Shown: piece by piece, positions 11,151 to 23,605 of the stretch
How the letters are laid out: each line of letters starts with the position of its first letter
Position numbering within the stretch: position 1 is the first letter of the stretch
Assembly (NCBI RefSeq): GCF_026210795.1
Contig: NC_089433.1
Coordinates: 5,109,001 to 5,173,000, forward strand
Length of the DNA stretch: 64,000 bases
Reading direction: 5' to 3'
From: Rhizophagus irregularis
Lineage: Eukaryota; Glomeromycota; Glomeromycetes; Glomerales; Glomeraceae
Program-made: the position numbers and the translations under genes
Notes under the pieces: generated by a model
Seen by the model: the letters and a program-made list of their open reading frames with translations, nothing else
The model's database searches: none
Told to the model about the DNA's origin: nothing

Positions 11151-14104
11151 TATTATAACAAAACAATAAACAATCACGTGATCTCATGTTATGATACAAG
11201 ATTTTTGTAAAATTATTTTCTAAAAACATTAAGTTTAAAAATCCCGTATACATTCCGTATGATTAATTTTTTCCGTATACATTTCGTATACATTAACTTT
11301 TTTTAAAAATGTTCAAAAATGAATTGCTTATTAAATATACGGAATTTTTATATGGAATCTATAGAAATGTACATAAAGTGTATACAAAACGTATCCTTTC
11401 CGTATACATATTTCTTATAGGGCTATATTTCTCGACATTTTGTATAATAGTTTTAATTTATTTTTTTCGTAAAAAATTGGTACAAAAGATCATCAGAAGC
11501 ATTACCTGGTCCTTTAATATCATTTACTAATTAGTTCACTAATTTACTTTATTTAAAAATTCTTTCTTTCTTGATTTTTCGTTTTATTATTATTTTATTT
11601 TCGTCTTTTGAACTTGGAAATATGTATTTTATCTACTAACAACAAAATATTTTTTCTGCACTAGTGGCAGTGATTTATGCAGTAACTATTATTATACAAT
11701 AATTATACAATAAGTTAGAATGCACTTACTGATCAATTATGATGACTGCGTATGAAACTTTGGAGTGAAAATGAATTGGTAGTCCGTTATTTTGCAAATA
11801 ACTGTAATAAATTTGTTGAAATTTTTTTTGTTTTACAGGCAGATAAACGAATTAAAAATTTTAAGTCATATTACAAATCCTAAAGAATTGGAATAGAAGG
11901 ATAATATTACCCATCCAGCAGAAATTAGGAAAACATATTAAACAAGTCCTAAATCCAAAAGAAATATTATCAATTGATTTTCCAAATAATTTGCAATTCT
12001 TTCTATAAATATATATTGCATCGTAGTATCAACGTGGTCATAATAATTATTAGATTCCAAGAAGAAAATTTTTAACTTGTTAACTACTCATTTCAATATA
12101 AGAAATATATGATTAAATCCCGCCTTTATTCCAAAAAAAAAAAAAAAAAATGAATTTTTATGCCGATCATTTAATTCCGTCTGGCCAGCTTTGTCATTCA
12201 TCGATCAAATCATTTCTAATTTTGTTCATTGTTTCCCTTTTTGTAAAAATATTTATATTAAAATATATATTGCTATCCGCTATACTTTTAATGATATAAT
12301 TTGTGGTAGAATATATTTTTCCACAATTATTACATTTTTATTAAAGGATAGTAGGTTTTAATTAAGATCAAATTAATTTCATTTATTCCATATTTTAGTA
12401 AGATACAATAACAGACAAATGATTCATGCTTTGTGTTACATATTAGGAAATGTTAAAATCTGACACATCAGGAAATCATTCTAAAAAGGAAATGACGCTT
12501 AGCAGAATTTATACACTCTCCGTAAAATAACTTAATTGGATTAGATCAGTATAGAAACTTCTATAGAATTCTATAAAATATATATATATATAAATATAAA
12601 AGAATTATTTTTATTTTCCATTAAGAAGGTCTAAAAATAAATTTCGTTTGTTTACTTCTATACCAATATAGCAATGTAGCATTATCAATTCTATGAGGAA
12701 ATTGTTCTTAGAAATTTATTCTACACAGAAAATCTTGGTATAACATGAATAAATTATAAATAATTGGAAAAAAAAACTTTATTCTGTAAACTTTAAGTAT
12801 TTTCTTTTCAAAACAATGTATAATTAATTCCTTATCAATTTCTTATTAATAATAGCTTTCTTACCTCTGTTATCATTGGAGAAGACATTTTCATAGAAAC
12901 ATTAAATCACATAAGTGATCAATCGTATTTTACAACTTTGACTCAAACCACCCTCATTTAAAAATAAAATATATATTGTAGTGATAATGTTAATATTCTA
13001 TAGACGGTTTAATTTCTTTAAAATTTATTTGTTAATCCATACATTCGTTCTTTTCCGTTATACACTTATACTTCATATTATTCAATCACGTTACCATGGG
13101 ATTATGAGACTTTTACCACGTTATCCTTTTTTTCAATTTTTTCTTGCTTGGAATAGATACCATTAAAATATATAATATTAGGATTTGGAATTAGATTTTA
13201 TTATTCAAGTAGTGACTTATTTAATCGATTATTTTGTTTTTATTTTTCATTTACTTATTTCGTTTCATTTCAATTTATTTTTATTTTATTTTAATTTATT
13301 TTTTTTTGGCTCAAAATATTTTTTTACCATGTATTAAATTACTTAACGTTAAATTTCTTTTTACTTTTCTTATTTTACTATTACTACCTTATCCAGTGAT
13401 TTTTTGAATTCCTCCACGATCTTATTAATTATCATAGTTGTCAAAGGACGTAATAATAAAGAATTCAGATTATATTTAATAACCTTAAATTTTAGATCGA
13501 ATTATTTTAAAATACTTTATCTTCTAAAAGATTTAATATTTCACCTTTGATGTTTGAAGTTCTTATAAAGCCATTATATTATATTTTTAATTATTATCTG
13601 TCTAATACAGTATGAATAGATATAATACCTTTTATTGAAAGTAAATAGTCTTTTTTGATGCTGCAATTGATGAGCTTAATTTACTATAACTTGGCGTAGT
13701 TTTCTTCAGAGTGGAAAACAAATACTTCAAATAGCAAATTACACCTTACCATTTAAAAGATTTAATAATTTTGGGATTGATAAATTTCATAAATATAAAA
13801 CATGTATTTTGAAAAACTGATTTTCACACGTGTCTTTTTTCATCACTCCTTATATTTATTTGAGGTACAAAATCTATTCATCACGCACTAACTGTGCCAT
13901 ACTTAATTTCAATCAAATTACGTACATAATGCCGGCCATTTCGTGACATTTTTTATGCTTGCAGTTTGGCTGCGCCATGCTACTTTATTATAAAAAGTTT
14001 ATTTACGCTATAAAAATGCTGTTAGTATGTATTTAAACAACAAATATTTGTAATTATACGCGCTACCTAATAACCACATTTTGTTAAATAAACTCAATTT
14101 GATC
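11151..14104. other. Long gene-less AT-rich region
   Basis: No supported gene. At 11237-11410 there is a cluster of 'ccgtatacat' and 'cgtatacatt' words in direct and partly inverted order, a possible eroded element. A poly-A run lies at about 12133-12150. Short ORFs here (11309, 12981) have no recognisable content. The rest is featureless to me. Confidence 0.5.
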
Positions 14105-14273
14105 AGGACCCAGAAATATATATATAGGGGTTTACTATAAGCTGTACGCATTTTTTCAGGGCCGGAATTATGATAATGCCAGTTGGTTACTATAATAGGA
14201 AATAAAGTCTGACTGGCATTATCAAAAATTATCTAAAAAAAGAAAGATTTTCATGACTTTTTTAGTTCAAAAT
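14105..14273 (+). mobile_element. AGGACC-type MITE, left part only
   Basis: Starts with aggacccagaaatatatata and carries the family core 'cagggccggaattatgata' (about 14158). The matching right terminal repeat is missing. A second family member is inserted directly after it (14274), so this copy is truncated or interrupted. Confidence 0.7.
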
Positions 14274-14485
14274 AGGACCCCGAAATATACATAAAAGGAT
14301 CAGGTCAGAGTTTGCGTATAATGAGTCAAAAAATCATGTAGATCATTCCTTTTATGGATAATCCCAGCCAAAATAATATTTCCTAATTTAGATAATGGCT
14401 GAAATTATCGTAATTCCGGCCCTGAAAGAATGTGTATTTTGGACCACTTCTGGACCTGACCTCTACATATATATTTCGGGGTCCT
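14274..14485 (-). mobile_element. AGGACC-type MITE with exact 8 bp target duplication
   Basis: A 212 bp element with inverted ends aggaccccgaaatata at the left and tatatttcggggtcct at the right. It is flanked by the identical 8 bases ttcaaaat (14266-14273 and 14486-14493). The family core appears in reverse orientation ('taattccggccctga', about 14410), so it lies head-to-head with the copy at 14105. An 8 bp duplication fits hAT or P superfamilies. Confidence 0.85.
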
Positions 14486-14559
14486 TTCAAAATACGCCAA
14501 CTCAAACCTGAAACCTATGGCAAGCCGAGTTAGACAAAATTATCAGACATTGTGCGATA

Positions 14560-15092
14560 AAATATCAAGCATGGCTAGATAAAATGTCACCCTGTGTTTG
14601 ACATTTTACCTGTTTATGCTTGATATTCATTTGTCTGTATTTGATATTTTATCCGTCCATGTTTCATATTTTGTCAATCCGTGCTTGATGTTTTATTTGT
14701 ACATGCTTGACATTTTCATCTGTTCATGCTTGATGTTTATCTATCACGTGCTTGATGTTTTATCTGTTCATCTTGATGTTTATCTATCACATGCTTGATG
14801 TTTATCTGTATGTGCTTGACGTTTTATCTGTACGTGCTTGATGTTTTTATCTGTTCATGCTTGATGTTTATCTGTCGCATGCTTGATATTTTAACTGTCT
14901 GTGCTTGATGTTTTTTGTGTCTATGCTTGATATTTGGTCTGTACATACTTGATATTTTTTATCTATGCATGCTTGATATTTTTTTTTCTGCACCTGCTTG
15001 ATATTTTTGTCTATCTGTTGATACCTTTTTATCTGCACCTGCTTGATATTTTTGTCCTGTTCTTTTGATATCTTTTTTTTTATCCTTGCTTG
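14560..15092. repeat. Minisatellite, about 18-22 bp unit, more than 20 copies
   Basis: Degenerate tandem copies of a tgcttgatgttttatctgt-like unit run for about 500 bases. Near the left edge one unit lies in inverse orientation (gataaaatatcaagcatg, about 14555), which would fold against the array. It ends about 190 bases before the HECT gene start. Confidence 0.85.
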
Positions 15093-15284
15093 ACAAATAA
15101 TGTAGACTTTATGATGTAATTTTATTTCTTTCCTTAACCATTTTTAATAAAAACCTGATTATCACAAACAAACGCGAATGTAATACAAGAAAAAATTTTT
15201 CTTGCGACAAAATTTCTCAAAATTTAAAATACTATATCAGTTATTTTTTCTTACATATACATTGCTTGAAAATAAATATTCATC

Positions 15285-18208
15285 ATGTTTAATAGCTCTC
15301 AAAACAATAGAGATTATGGAAAATGCTGTGCTATAGAAAGTAGTGAACGATGTGGATGTCAGAGATTTATAGCACTTAATAATGGAAAAACTTGTGAAGT
15401 TTGTAATCACCACTATGGTTATCACGAAGATAAAGAAGAAAATAGATTATTAAGCAATAGGCAAAGGGTTTCTACTTTAGATGAATTATATACTCAGTCT
15501 AATAATTCTAATATTACCCAAACTTTTGATAATCAAGAGACTGATACATCCCTATCTACTAATTCTGTATTAAATCAGTTGTTAGCTGGACGAGCACTTG
15601 AAGAACAGTCCATAGCAAATGAATTAAGCAAAACTTTTGCTCAAAGTCGTTTAGTTAACAATAACCAATTGTTTGATCTGTCCTTACAAATGAATCGAAA
15701 TAAAAGAAGAAAACATGTGGAAATTAAACCTAAAATTAAAGAAATGTGTGTTACAGTTATTGTTTTACCTGATGTTGGTCCTCAACTTAAAATGCCAACA
15801 ATAATACAGCCAAGGTAAAAAGTTTTATTAATTATTTATTTTTTATTTTTTTTTTATTTTTTTTTTTAATTATTATTAATTACAATTATATTAAAATTTT
15901 TAACTAATTTTTATATAAGATACGAAAAAATTCGTGATGCTGGTTTAATTAAAGATATAACATTCAAGGAAACAGATAATATCATACAAAAAATTGAAAG
16001 TAATTTTCCGGCATTAGCAGATAGGGAATGGACGTTCAGATCCACATCTACAAACCATACAACTGTAGAATATGTATTAACTGATGAAGTTACTCTTAAT
16101 TTTGCATTGATTAAAAGGTAAAAAATCAATTCAATTTTATGTACATACTGTATTTTATAAATTTAATAAAATCTAATATTTTATTTATTTCAGACTATTA
16201 GTAAATAGAACTAAATTGTACTTATCGCCAAAGTATTTACCAATTCAATTACCTCAAGAAGAAGATACTCAATTAGAATGGGTAGATATCGAAGTAGATG
16301 ATGATTCTTTAAGGTTGTTTAATAATTATAATTTTTTTTTTTTTTTTTTTTTTGAGAAGTCTTGCATTAATTTCAATATTCTTTGGTTAATAATTTTTAT
16401 AAATTAATTTAGAATGCAACAGACTTTAAGACATACCAGTAGAACTGGAGTGGATGCTAATATGTCACACATGATTCCATTATCTTATAATTCATCATCT
16501 GCAACAACATCAACAGCTACAACAGAAATATCAACATCTTACATTAATGATTCATCAGCTGCAACAGCATCAGAATCAGCAACATCAACATTAACAATTT
16601 TGGATTCAACTAATCCAATTAATACACCTTTATTAAGATCTACTGGACGAACTTCTGGATCAACAATTAGATCAGATGAATCCCTTGTAGAAATTACTGA
16701 AATAGATTCGTCTGATTTTTATAAAAATAAAAATAAAAATGTAGATAATTTCATTCAAGAAATTTTAACACAATTACAAGTAGATAACTGTATATCTGGA
16801 ATGAATATGATTAAAATAGAAAATACGATAGATGTTGTTGATAATATAATGGATTGGATCAAACATACAACTGATGTTGATTTATTAAAAAAGCCATTTA
16901 TTTCTGTAACTAGTGAAAGGTAAATTTTTAATTTAATATAAATTTATAATCTTTAATTTTACAAAAAAAGAAATTTAATTTTTTGCTTAAAAACTAATGT
17001 AATAGGGTTGCTGATGCCGGAGGAGTTTTTTTACATGTAATACAAAAGTTTTGGGACCAAATCAAAGATTATAAATTTGGAGATTGTGGAAATACGAAGT
17101 TATTTGATACAAGTCATGAAACATATATATCTTGTTATAGCTAATCCCCTTACCATTTATAAAAAAACACTTAAACTTATAGGAAAATTATTATTCTGGT
17201 GCTTAATTCATGATGGTGCATGGCCTCACTGGATTGACAATTTTCATTTTAAATTTATATTTGAAATGGAAATAGATTATATTCAAGTTATTGAAAATTT
17301 ACAACCAAATGTTTATAAAATAATTGAAAAAATACTTGATTACGAAGAAGAATTAAAACTGGGAATGATAGAGGTTTAGGGGAATGGGCTATTCAACATG
17401 AATTACAGGTAAATAATATTTACAATTTTAATATGTGATTATTAAATTATGTATCTTAATAATATAATATATTATACAGGAAGCAAATTTATTATCATCA
17501 ACTAATAACAAGATGGATATAGCTCAATTTATAGCCAAATTTGAAATTGAAGACTCAAGAATTTCTCAATTAAATGATTTAAAGAAAGGGTTTGACGTTT
17601 TTAAAATAGTTGAGGTATGTAATTTATATATTTATCTTTTAAATTAAATTAAAATAATAAATTATTAATTTAAAAAACTTTAATTAATAAAAGATAATCA
17701 AGATGAACATTTTCGATATCACATGGAACGACTTTAAGAAAAAACTTTATAAAGTGGTTATATCGGAGAGTGATCTCTTAGAACAATTTGATACTAAGAT
17801 GAACATTAAAAGAATTGAAGGGAAAGTGATGAGAGAAACATGTTACTTGGTATTCTTTGATTATTTAAGAAGTCTTAAAATACCTTTAGATCGAAAAAAT
17901 GTTTTAAGATTTATATGTGGAAGAATATCTATTCCACTTCCTGATCATCAAAAAATTCAAGTAAATATTTTATAATTTTTAATTACTTTATAAATAAATA
18001 AAAGCTAATTGTAATAATTTTGTTTATTTAGATTAAATGGAAAAATAGTGGAAGCAAGGAGCAGCAGCTCCTTAGGATACCCCACGCTAAAACTTGTATG
18101 CGAACTATATGGCTTTCAGATAATTATGAAGAAAATGAAATTGAAATATTTAGGCAAGATTTAAAAATTGCACTTGAACAAAGCATTAATAATGGTTTTT
18201 GTGATTAG
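15285..18208 (+). CDS. HECT-type E3 ubiquitin ligase-like gene, eight exons, two offsetting frameshifts
   Basis: Exons with GT-AG introns: 15285-15814, 15920-16117, 16194-16313, 16413-16919, 17006-17408, 17480-17614, 17694-17960, 18032-18208; nominally about 778 residues. Exon 1 has a Cys/His cluster (CGCQRF...CEVCNHHYGYHE), exon 4 is Ser/Thr-rich. From exon 5 on it resembles a HECT domain (ADAGGVFLHVIQKFW; LFWCLIHDGAWPHWI). Exon 8 has the C-lobe signature LRIPHAKTCMRTIWL, whose Cys is the expected thioester acceptor. HECT ligases take ubiquitin from an E2 and pass it to substrates. Exon 5 appears to have one extra base near 17140 and one missing near 17365; frame is lost and then regained. 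This means a recent pseudogene or sequence errors. Scrambled copies of exons 6-8 lie at 36926-37510. Start: first ATG of the frame, after an AT-rich leader. Confidence 0.75.
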
Positions 18209-18597
18209 GTTTGATTATAGTCTAGAAATTTAAATATTTTGAAAATTTTGATTATTATATATAGCTAAATGTATATATAATTGGCTTATAACAAGTAATA
18301 AAGAAAATTAAATTTCTTAGAATATTATTTTGTCCACTTTTAATTTTATTTTTACGTAATTAGGTTCAAAATTAGCTTAGTATCTGGGAACAGTTAAAGT
18401 ATATTTATTATTTTTATGATGTATTTTTGTTTGGATTGATGAGTTTGTAAAAGAGGATGTTTGTACTTGACATGGGCTCACTCTACGTATCTGTTAGATA
18501 GGATACTTTTTAAATAAATCCTAATAAAGATGCACAGTTTTTAAAAAAAAAAATAAATAAATAAATAAAGGAAATTGAATAATATAATAAATAAAAG
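18209..18597 (+). other. 3' region of the HECT gene, ending in an A-rich tail
   Basis: T-rich untranslated-like sequence ends at about 18542-18580 with a poly-A run followed by four 'aaat' repeats. It may simply be a microsatellite, but the position after a gene end resembles a polyadenylated insertion. The gene keeps its introns, so it is not a retrocopy itself. Confidence 0.4.
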
Positions 18598-20640
18598 AAA
18601 AAACCAATTTTTATTCTTAATACTAATATAATCATCATTATTAGTTACTAGCATTAATATTTTTATTACAATTATCATTATACAATTAAATATTATTTAT
18701 TTTTAGTTTAATGTGATTAAAGAAAATTATACATTATCCTGCAAATTACTATTATTATATTAATAAATTTATTTAAAAATTAATTACCAAAAAATTAATT
18801 AAAAATTTATTTCTAAATAAATCAAAAAATAAATTATAAAAATTATATTAAATTATATTATTTTTTATAAATTACTTAAATTGTTTTTATTAAAGTATCT
18901 AAAAACTATTTTTTTTTTAATATTAAGATTTAAGATAAATAAATACTCTACTTTATTAAATAACAAATTTAAATATAGCAATACATTAAAAAAGAAAATT
19001 AACTTTAAATAAAAATATACTCTATAACAAATTATATAATTTTTACAAATATAATAATAAGAAATTATAAATACTATATATGTAAAAAATAATAAAAAAA
19101 TAAATTTAAAGTTCAAATTTCATTTTATTATCAAAAAAAAAAATTTTAAAAATATTTATATTAATAATTTATATTATTAATTTATCATATTATAATATAA
19201 AGTAATATGTAATATGAAAATATCATTATTTTTTTTTATATAATATAAGTTGAATAATTATTATTAATAATAAATTGAATTACTTGTTTTATTGTTTTTT
19301 AAAAAAAATAATTAAATTTTAATTATTATAAGAATAAAGAAATTTATAGTAAATAATCTTTTAAATAATCCTATCTTATTAATTATTTTCCATTTTATAA
19401 TTAGAAAGGATTAAAATATTAATTTAAAAACAAATTTAAAAAACATTATTTTAAGAACACTTATTTATAAAATTATAAAAATTATATCAAATATATTTAA
19501 TCAAATATTTATAATTTGATCTAAAAAATATTATATTTATAGTACTATTAATAAAATTTTAAACTTCAAATTGTTAAAATTACAAATTTTTATAAATATT
19601 TAAATATCAAAATAGATTTAAAAAGAAATGTTAAATGTCAAAAAAGTTAATGATACAAAAAGTATTAAAAGTATTACTATCACGTAATAAATTCTATCGC
19701 GTGCTTAGATGATTAATATTTTGCATTGCTTAACTTTAATACCAGTTTAATTTTTTAAGATTCATTTCCAAGAAACTACAGAAGCTACGGAATCTATGAT
19801 TGGATCAATTCAATTATAAATCGTTGCCAGAAATTAAGTTCTGGTTTTCAAGATAATTTTCGCCAAGAATCATGTTCAAGATTTTCATGTTAATTTTTTT
19901 TACCCTCTATTCATATCAGTTTCATTATCATCAGCAAGTAGTAATATGATGCTATGCAGATGCTATGCATTCATCTCAAAAAATGATTCTTAAGTATATT
20001 ATTTAATTGTTTAAAATGTTATAATTAAATATGAACACAGTACCCAAAGACATATGGCTACAATTGAAGGGTTAGGTTTCACAGTTTCAAACTTTGTGTA
20101 GCATGACCAAAAATAATCATATCGTAATGCTGATTCTGAAGAGATGCGTGAAGTGAACCGAACCGGTTCCAAAAACTGGTTCAAAATATGGCCATCATCA
20201 AAATTATGATAACTATGAATCAGCTCACATTTTTCTTAATGGGAACCGAAGTGGAACCAACGGTGAAATCGAATGAACCGTCTTCCACTACGCCATGTAT
20301 CCTTGTATCCTTCATTATGTTTGCTCCTTTCACTATGCTTTGTGTTGATTAAAAATCATGACGTTTAGTATTAAAAAATAATCAGTGTAATTATTATATG
20401 TATATGTTAAAAGAACGGATTTGACTGAGTTGATGATCAGAATGTCGATCATTTTTGCCAAAATTATTTTATTTTGATCTGCTTGTAATGTATGACAAAT
20501 TTATTGGGTAATAGTGTTATCATTTAAAGAAAAATGGCGTAATTATTATCACATGATTTCCAATTTGATTTAAATTTTGTAACAAACATCGCATATTTGT
20601 GTAATTGTTTTGACAACTTCTCCTTAATTAGGCCAATTAT
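18598..20640. other. Extremely AT-rich gene-less stretch
   Basis: 18.6-19.7 kb is almost only A and T. No ORF there has recognisable content. At 20140-20285 a less AT-rich patch repeats 'aaccgaaccggtt', 'aactggttc' and 'gaaccgtc' words, similar in kind to patches at 47225-47310 and 47790-47890. This may be a decayed element. Confidence 0.5.
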
Positions 20641-20673
20641 TTGTTTTTTTAAAAAAAAACAAAGTCCTAAATC

Positions 20674-23605
20674 ATGTCATCTCAAAATGATATTATATGT
20701 GAAAGTTGTGATGAAATATATGCAAATATTGATCATAAATGGTGTGGACAATGTGTAATAAATAACTTGAAAAAAAATTTCATGAACTGGACTAGTGGAA
20801 ACGAAAAGATTGATAATTTTATTCAAAAAATGCAATTAAAAATTAAAAGATATGATGATATAATTGTTGAATGGATACCTTACAACCAATTAAATGATGT
20901 TAAAAAAACAAACAAAGATGGTTTTGCTACAGCAATACTATGGAAGGATGGTTTATTAAAATATGATAAAAAAGAAAGGAAACATAAAAGAATATCTAAT
21001 ATAGAAGTTTCTTTAAAATGCTTGAGCAATTCACAAAATGTTATTAATGAATTTTCAAATGAGGTATGAAACTTCTATTTCTTTTGTAATTTAGTAGGAC
21101 TCAGAAATAAATATATAGGGGTCAGGTGGTGAAAAAAATTTTACTATGAGCTGTACACATTTTTTCAGGGCCGGAATTATGATAATGTCAGCCGGTTACT
21201 CTAATGGGAAATGAATTTCTGAATGGTACTATCAAAATTATCTAAAAAAGGAAAGATTTTCATAATTTTTTTAGTAACCTTTATACAGTCAGCCCCCTTT
21301 ATAGTCACACCCCTCGGGACCGAAAAAAAAGGGTGTGATTATAAAAAAAGTCATATGTTGTGACTATAGAGGAGGTTTTTCTAATATATTTATTAGTACA
21401 TTGGGCCAAAATATGGTGTGCTTATAAAGGGGAATTTTATATGTTGTGATTATATGGGGGTGACTATATAGGGGGTCGACTGTATATATATTTCTGAGTC
21501 CTAATTTAGTCTTATTAAAGTACTTTTATTATAACAACTTTTTATATTAACAGGATGAAACATATTCCATTAAACAGGATGAAACATGTTCCACTGAAGT
21601 GAATGAATTTGAATATGATATTCATGGTATTTCTTATATTCCTAAAATATATGGAATATCTCAACATCCAGATACAAAAGATTATATTATAGTACTTAAT
21701 AATAGTTATTGCAAAGAATGTGGTGAAATATATACAGAAGTACAGGGAAAATGGTGTAAACCATGTCAAATAAATAATTTAAAACAAAATTTTACAAACT
21801 GGACTAGTGGAAATTATAAAATCGATGATTTCATTCAAGAAATGCAATTGAAAATTGAAAGCCATTATAATATAATTGTTGAATGGATACCTTATAATCA
21901 ATTCAATAATGTTAAAAAAACAGGCAAAGACGACTTTGTTACAGCAATATGGAAGAATGGTTCATTAAAATATAATGATAAAGAAATAAAATATGAAAGA
22001 GAATCTAATAAGGAAGTCACTTTAAAATGCTTGACTAATCCTCAAAATGTTATTAGTGACTTGCTAAATGAGGTTTGAAACTTCTAATTTTTGCAATTTA
22101 TTCCTTAAAAGTACTTTATTTTAACAACTTTTATATTTAACAGCAGGCTAAAGCAGATCCTATTAATGACAAACCTACAATATATGGAATATCCCAAAAT
22201 GCAGATACAAAAAATTATATTATAGTATTTAATAATAGTTATTGCAAAGAATGTGGCGAAATATATACAGAAGTAAAGAATAAATGGTGTAAACCATGTC
22301 AAATAAATGGCTTAAAACAAAATTTTGTAAATTGGACTAGTGGGAATGAAAAAATTGACAATTTTATTCAAAAAATGCAATTAAAAATTAACAACTGTAA
22401 TAATATAATTGTTGAATGGATACCATATAATCAGCTTAATAGTATTAAAGAAATAGGTAAAGGCGGATTTTCTACAGTCTATTTAGCAATATGGAAAGAT
22501 AGTCCATTAAAATATGATAAATATAAAAAGGAATACAATAGGATAATTAGTAATAAAGAAGTTGCTTTAAAATGCTTATATAATTCACAAAATATTACTA
22601 ATGAATTTTTAAATGAGGTATGAAATTTATTTTTTAGACTTCATTAAATACTTTCGAATAATTAATTGTTTTTACTTTTTGATAGGCTAATGCATACTCT
22701 ATTGCATACTCTGTCAATCATATCTCTTCTTTTGATGATGATTTTGGGGTAAATTATGATGGAATTCTCAAAATATATGGGATATCCCAAAATCCAGATA
22801 CAAATAACTATATTATTGTACTTGAATATGCAAATAGTGGAAATCTTAATAATTGCAATAATAATATCATTAGAAATTACTATTGGACTGAAAAATTGGA
22901 TGTACTAAGTAAAATTGGTGAAGGTCTTAAAAAAATTCATAGAAATAAAGTAGTCCACCGTGATCTCCATACAGGAAATATATTAGTTTCAATTGTTAAC
23001 AACCTTAATTGTAATACTGGAAATTATTTTAATGATATATATATTTCAGATATGGGATTATGTGAGAAGCAAGTAATATAGACAAAACAAAAATTTATGG
23101 AGTTATGCCATTTGTAGCACCTGAAGTATTAAGAGGAAAGCCATATAATCAAGCAGCAGATGTATATAGTTTTGGTATGATTATGTATTATATTGCAACT
23201 GGAAGACAACCTTTTGCCAATTGTGCTCATGATAGTGTGTTAGCATTAAATATATGTAATGGAATTAGACCTGAAATAAGTGAACAAGAAGCACTAAAAT
23301 TTTATATTGATTTAATGAAAAATTGTTGGAATCCAGATCCAGATAAGAGACCAAGTGCTATTGAAATAAAAAAATTGTTCAAGGATTTTTGTTATTCTCA
23401 TGATGAAGAAATTGAAAAGCAAATTGAAAAAGCAGATGAATATAGAAGAACAAATTTTTTGTCTACTGGAAATAGTCAATCAATTCATCCACAAGCTTGT
23501 TATACTTCTCAATCACTCAATCAATTTACAAAAGATCTTTCAAAAGATGATACTGATTGTTTAGACTGTATGATTATTGATTGTACTAAAGCTATTATAA
23601 ATTAA
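20674..23605 (+). CDS. Protein kinase gene with three tandem N-terminal modules
   Basis: Exons 20674-21063, 21554-22072, 22144-22617 and 22686-23605, all phase 0, about 767 residues if one shift is bridged. Exons 1-3 each encode CxxC...WCxxC, NWTSGN, NFIQ.MQLKI, VEWIPYNQ and a kinase N-lobe start ending in LNEV. Only exon 3 keeps the glycine loop (IGKGGFSTVYLA) with VALK; exons 1 and 2 have lost it (NKDGFATA, GKDDFVTA). Exon 4 holds HRDLHTGN, SDMGL (DFG site as DMG), VAPEVLRG and RPS. Exons 2 and 3 start with IYGISQ..DTK.YIIV, the start of the exon-4 hinge, joined to NNSYCKECGE: a duplication joint inside the kinase fold. One base seems missing near 23070 between the DMG and APE motifs, so the gene may be broken. 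It would phosphorylate Ser/Thr or Tyr if active. Confidence 0.8.
21096..21502 (+). mobile_element. AGGACC-type MITE in intron 1 of the kinase gene
   Basis: Ends are aggactcagaaata and the inverse tatttctgagtcct. Flanks are the exact 8-base duplication aatttagt (21088-21095 and 21503-21510). The family core 'cagggccggaattatgata' is at about 21167. It lies wholly within the intron and does not touch splice sites. A second, unrelated MITE is nested in it. Confidence 0.88.
21286..21482. mobile_element. Tc1/mariner- or pogo-like MITE nested in the intronic MITE
   Basis: A 197 bp element with inverted ends of about 27 bases (cagtcagccccctttatagt and its inverse form at the right, cagtcgaccccctatatagt on the other strand), flanked by TA on both sides (21284-21285 and 21483-21484). 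TA duplications and cagtc ends are usual for Tc1/mariner/pogo non-autonomous elements. No ORF. Confidence 0.85.

Noticed and set aside
14560-15092. Regularly spaced short repeats considered as a CRISPR array
   Set aside because: Repeats are contiguous without unique spacers, degenerate, and in a eukaryotic genome.
18598-19700. Extremely AT-rich stretch considered as inserted mitochondrial DNA
   Set aside because: No mitochondrial gene, rRNA or tRNA sequence was recognised.
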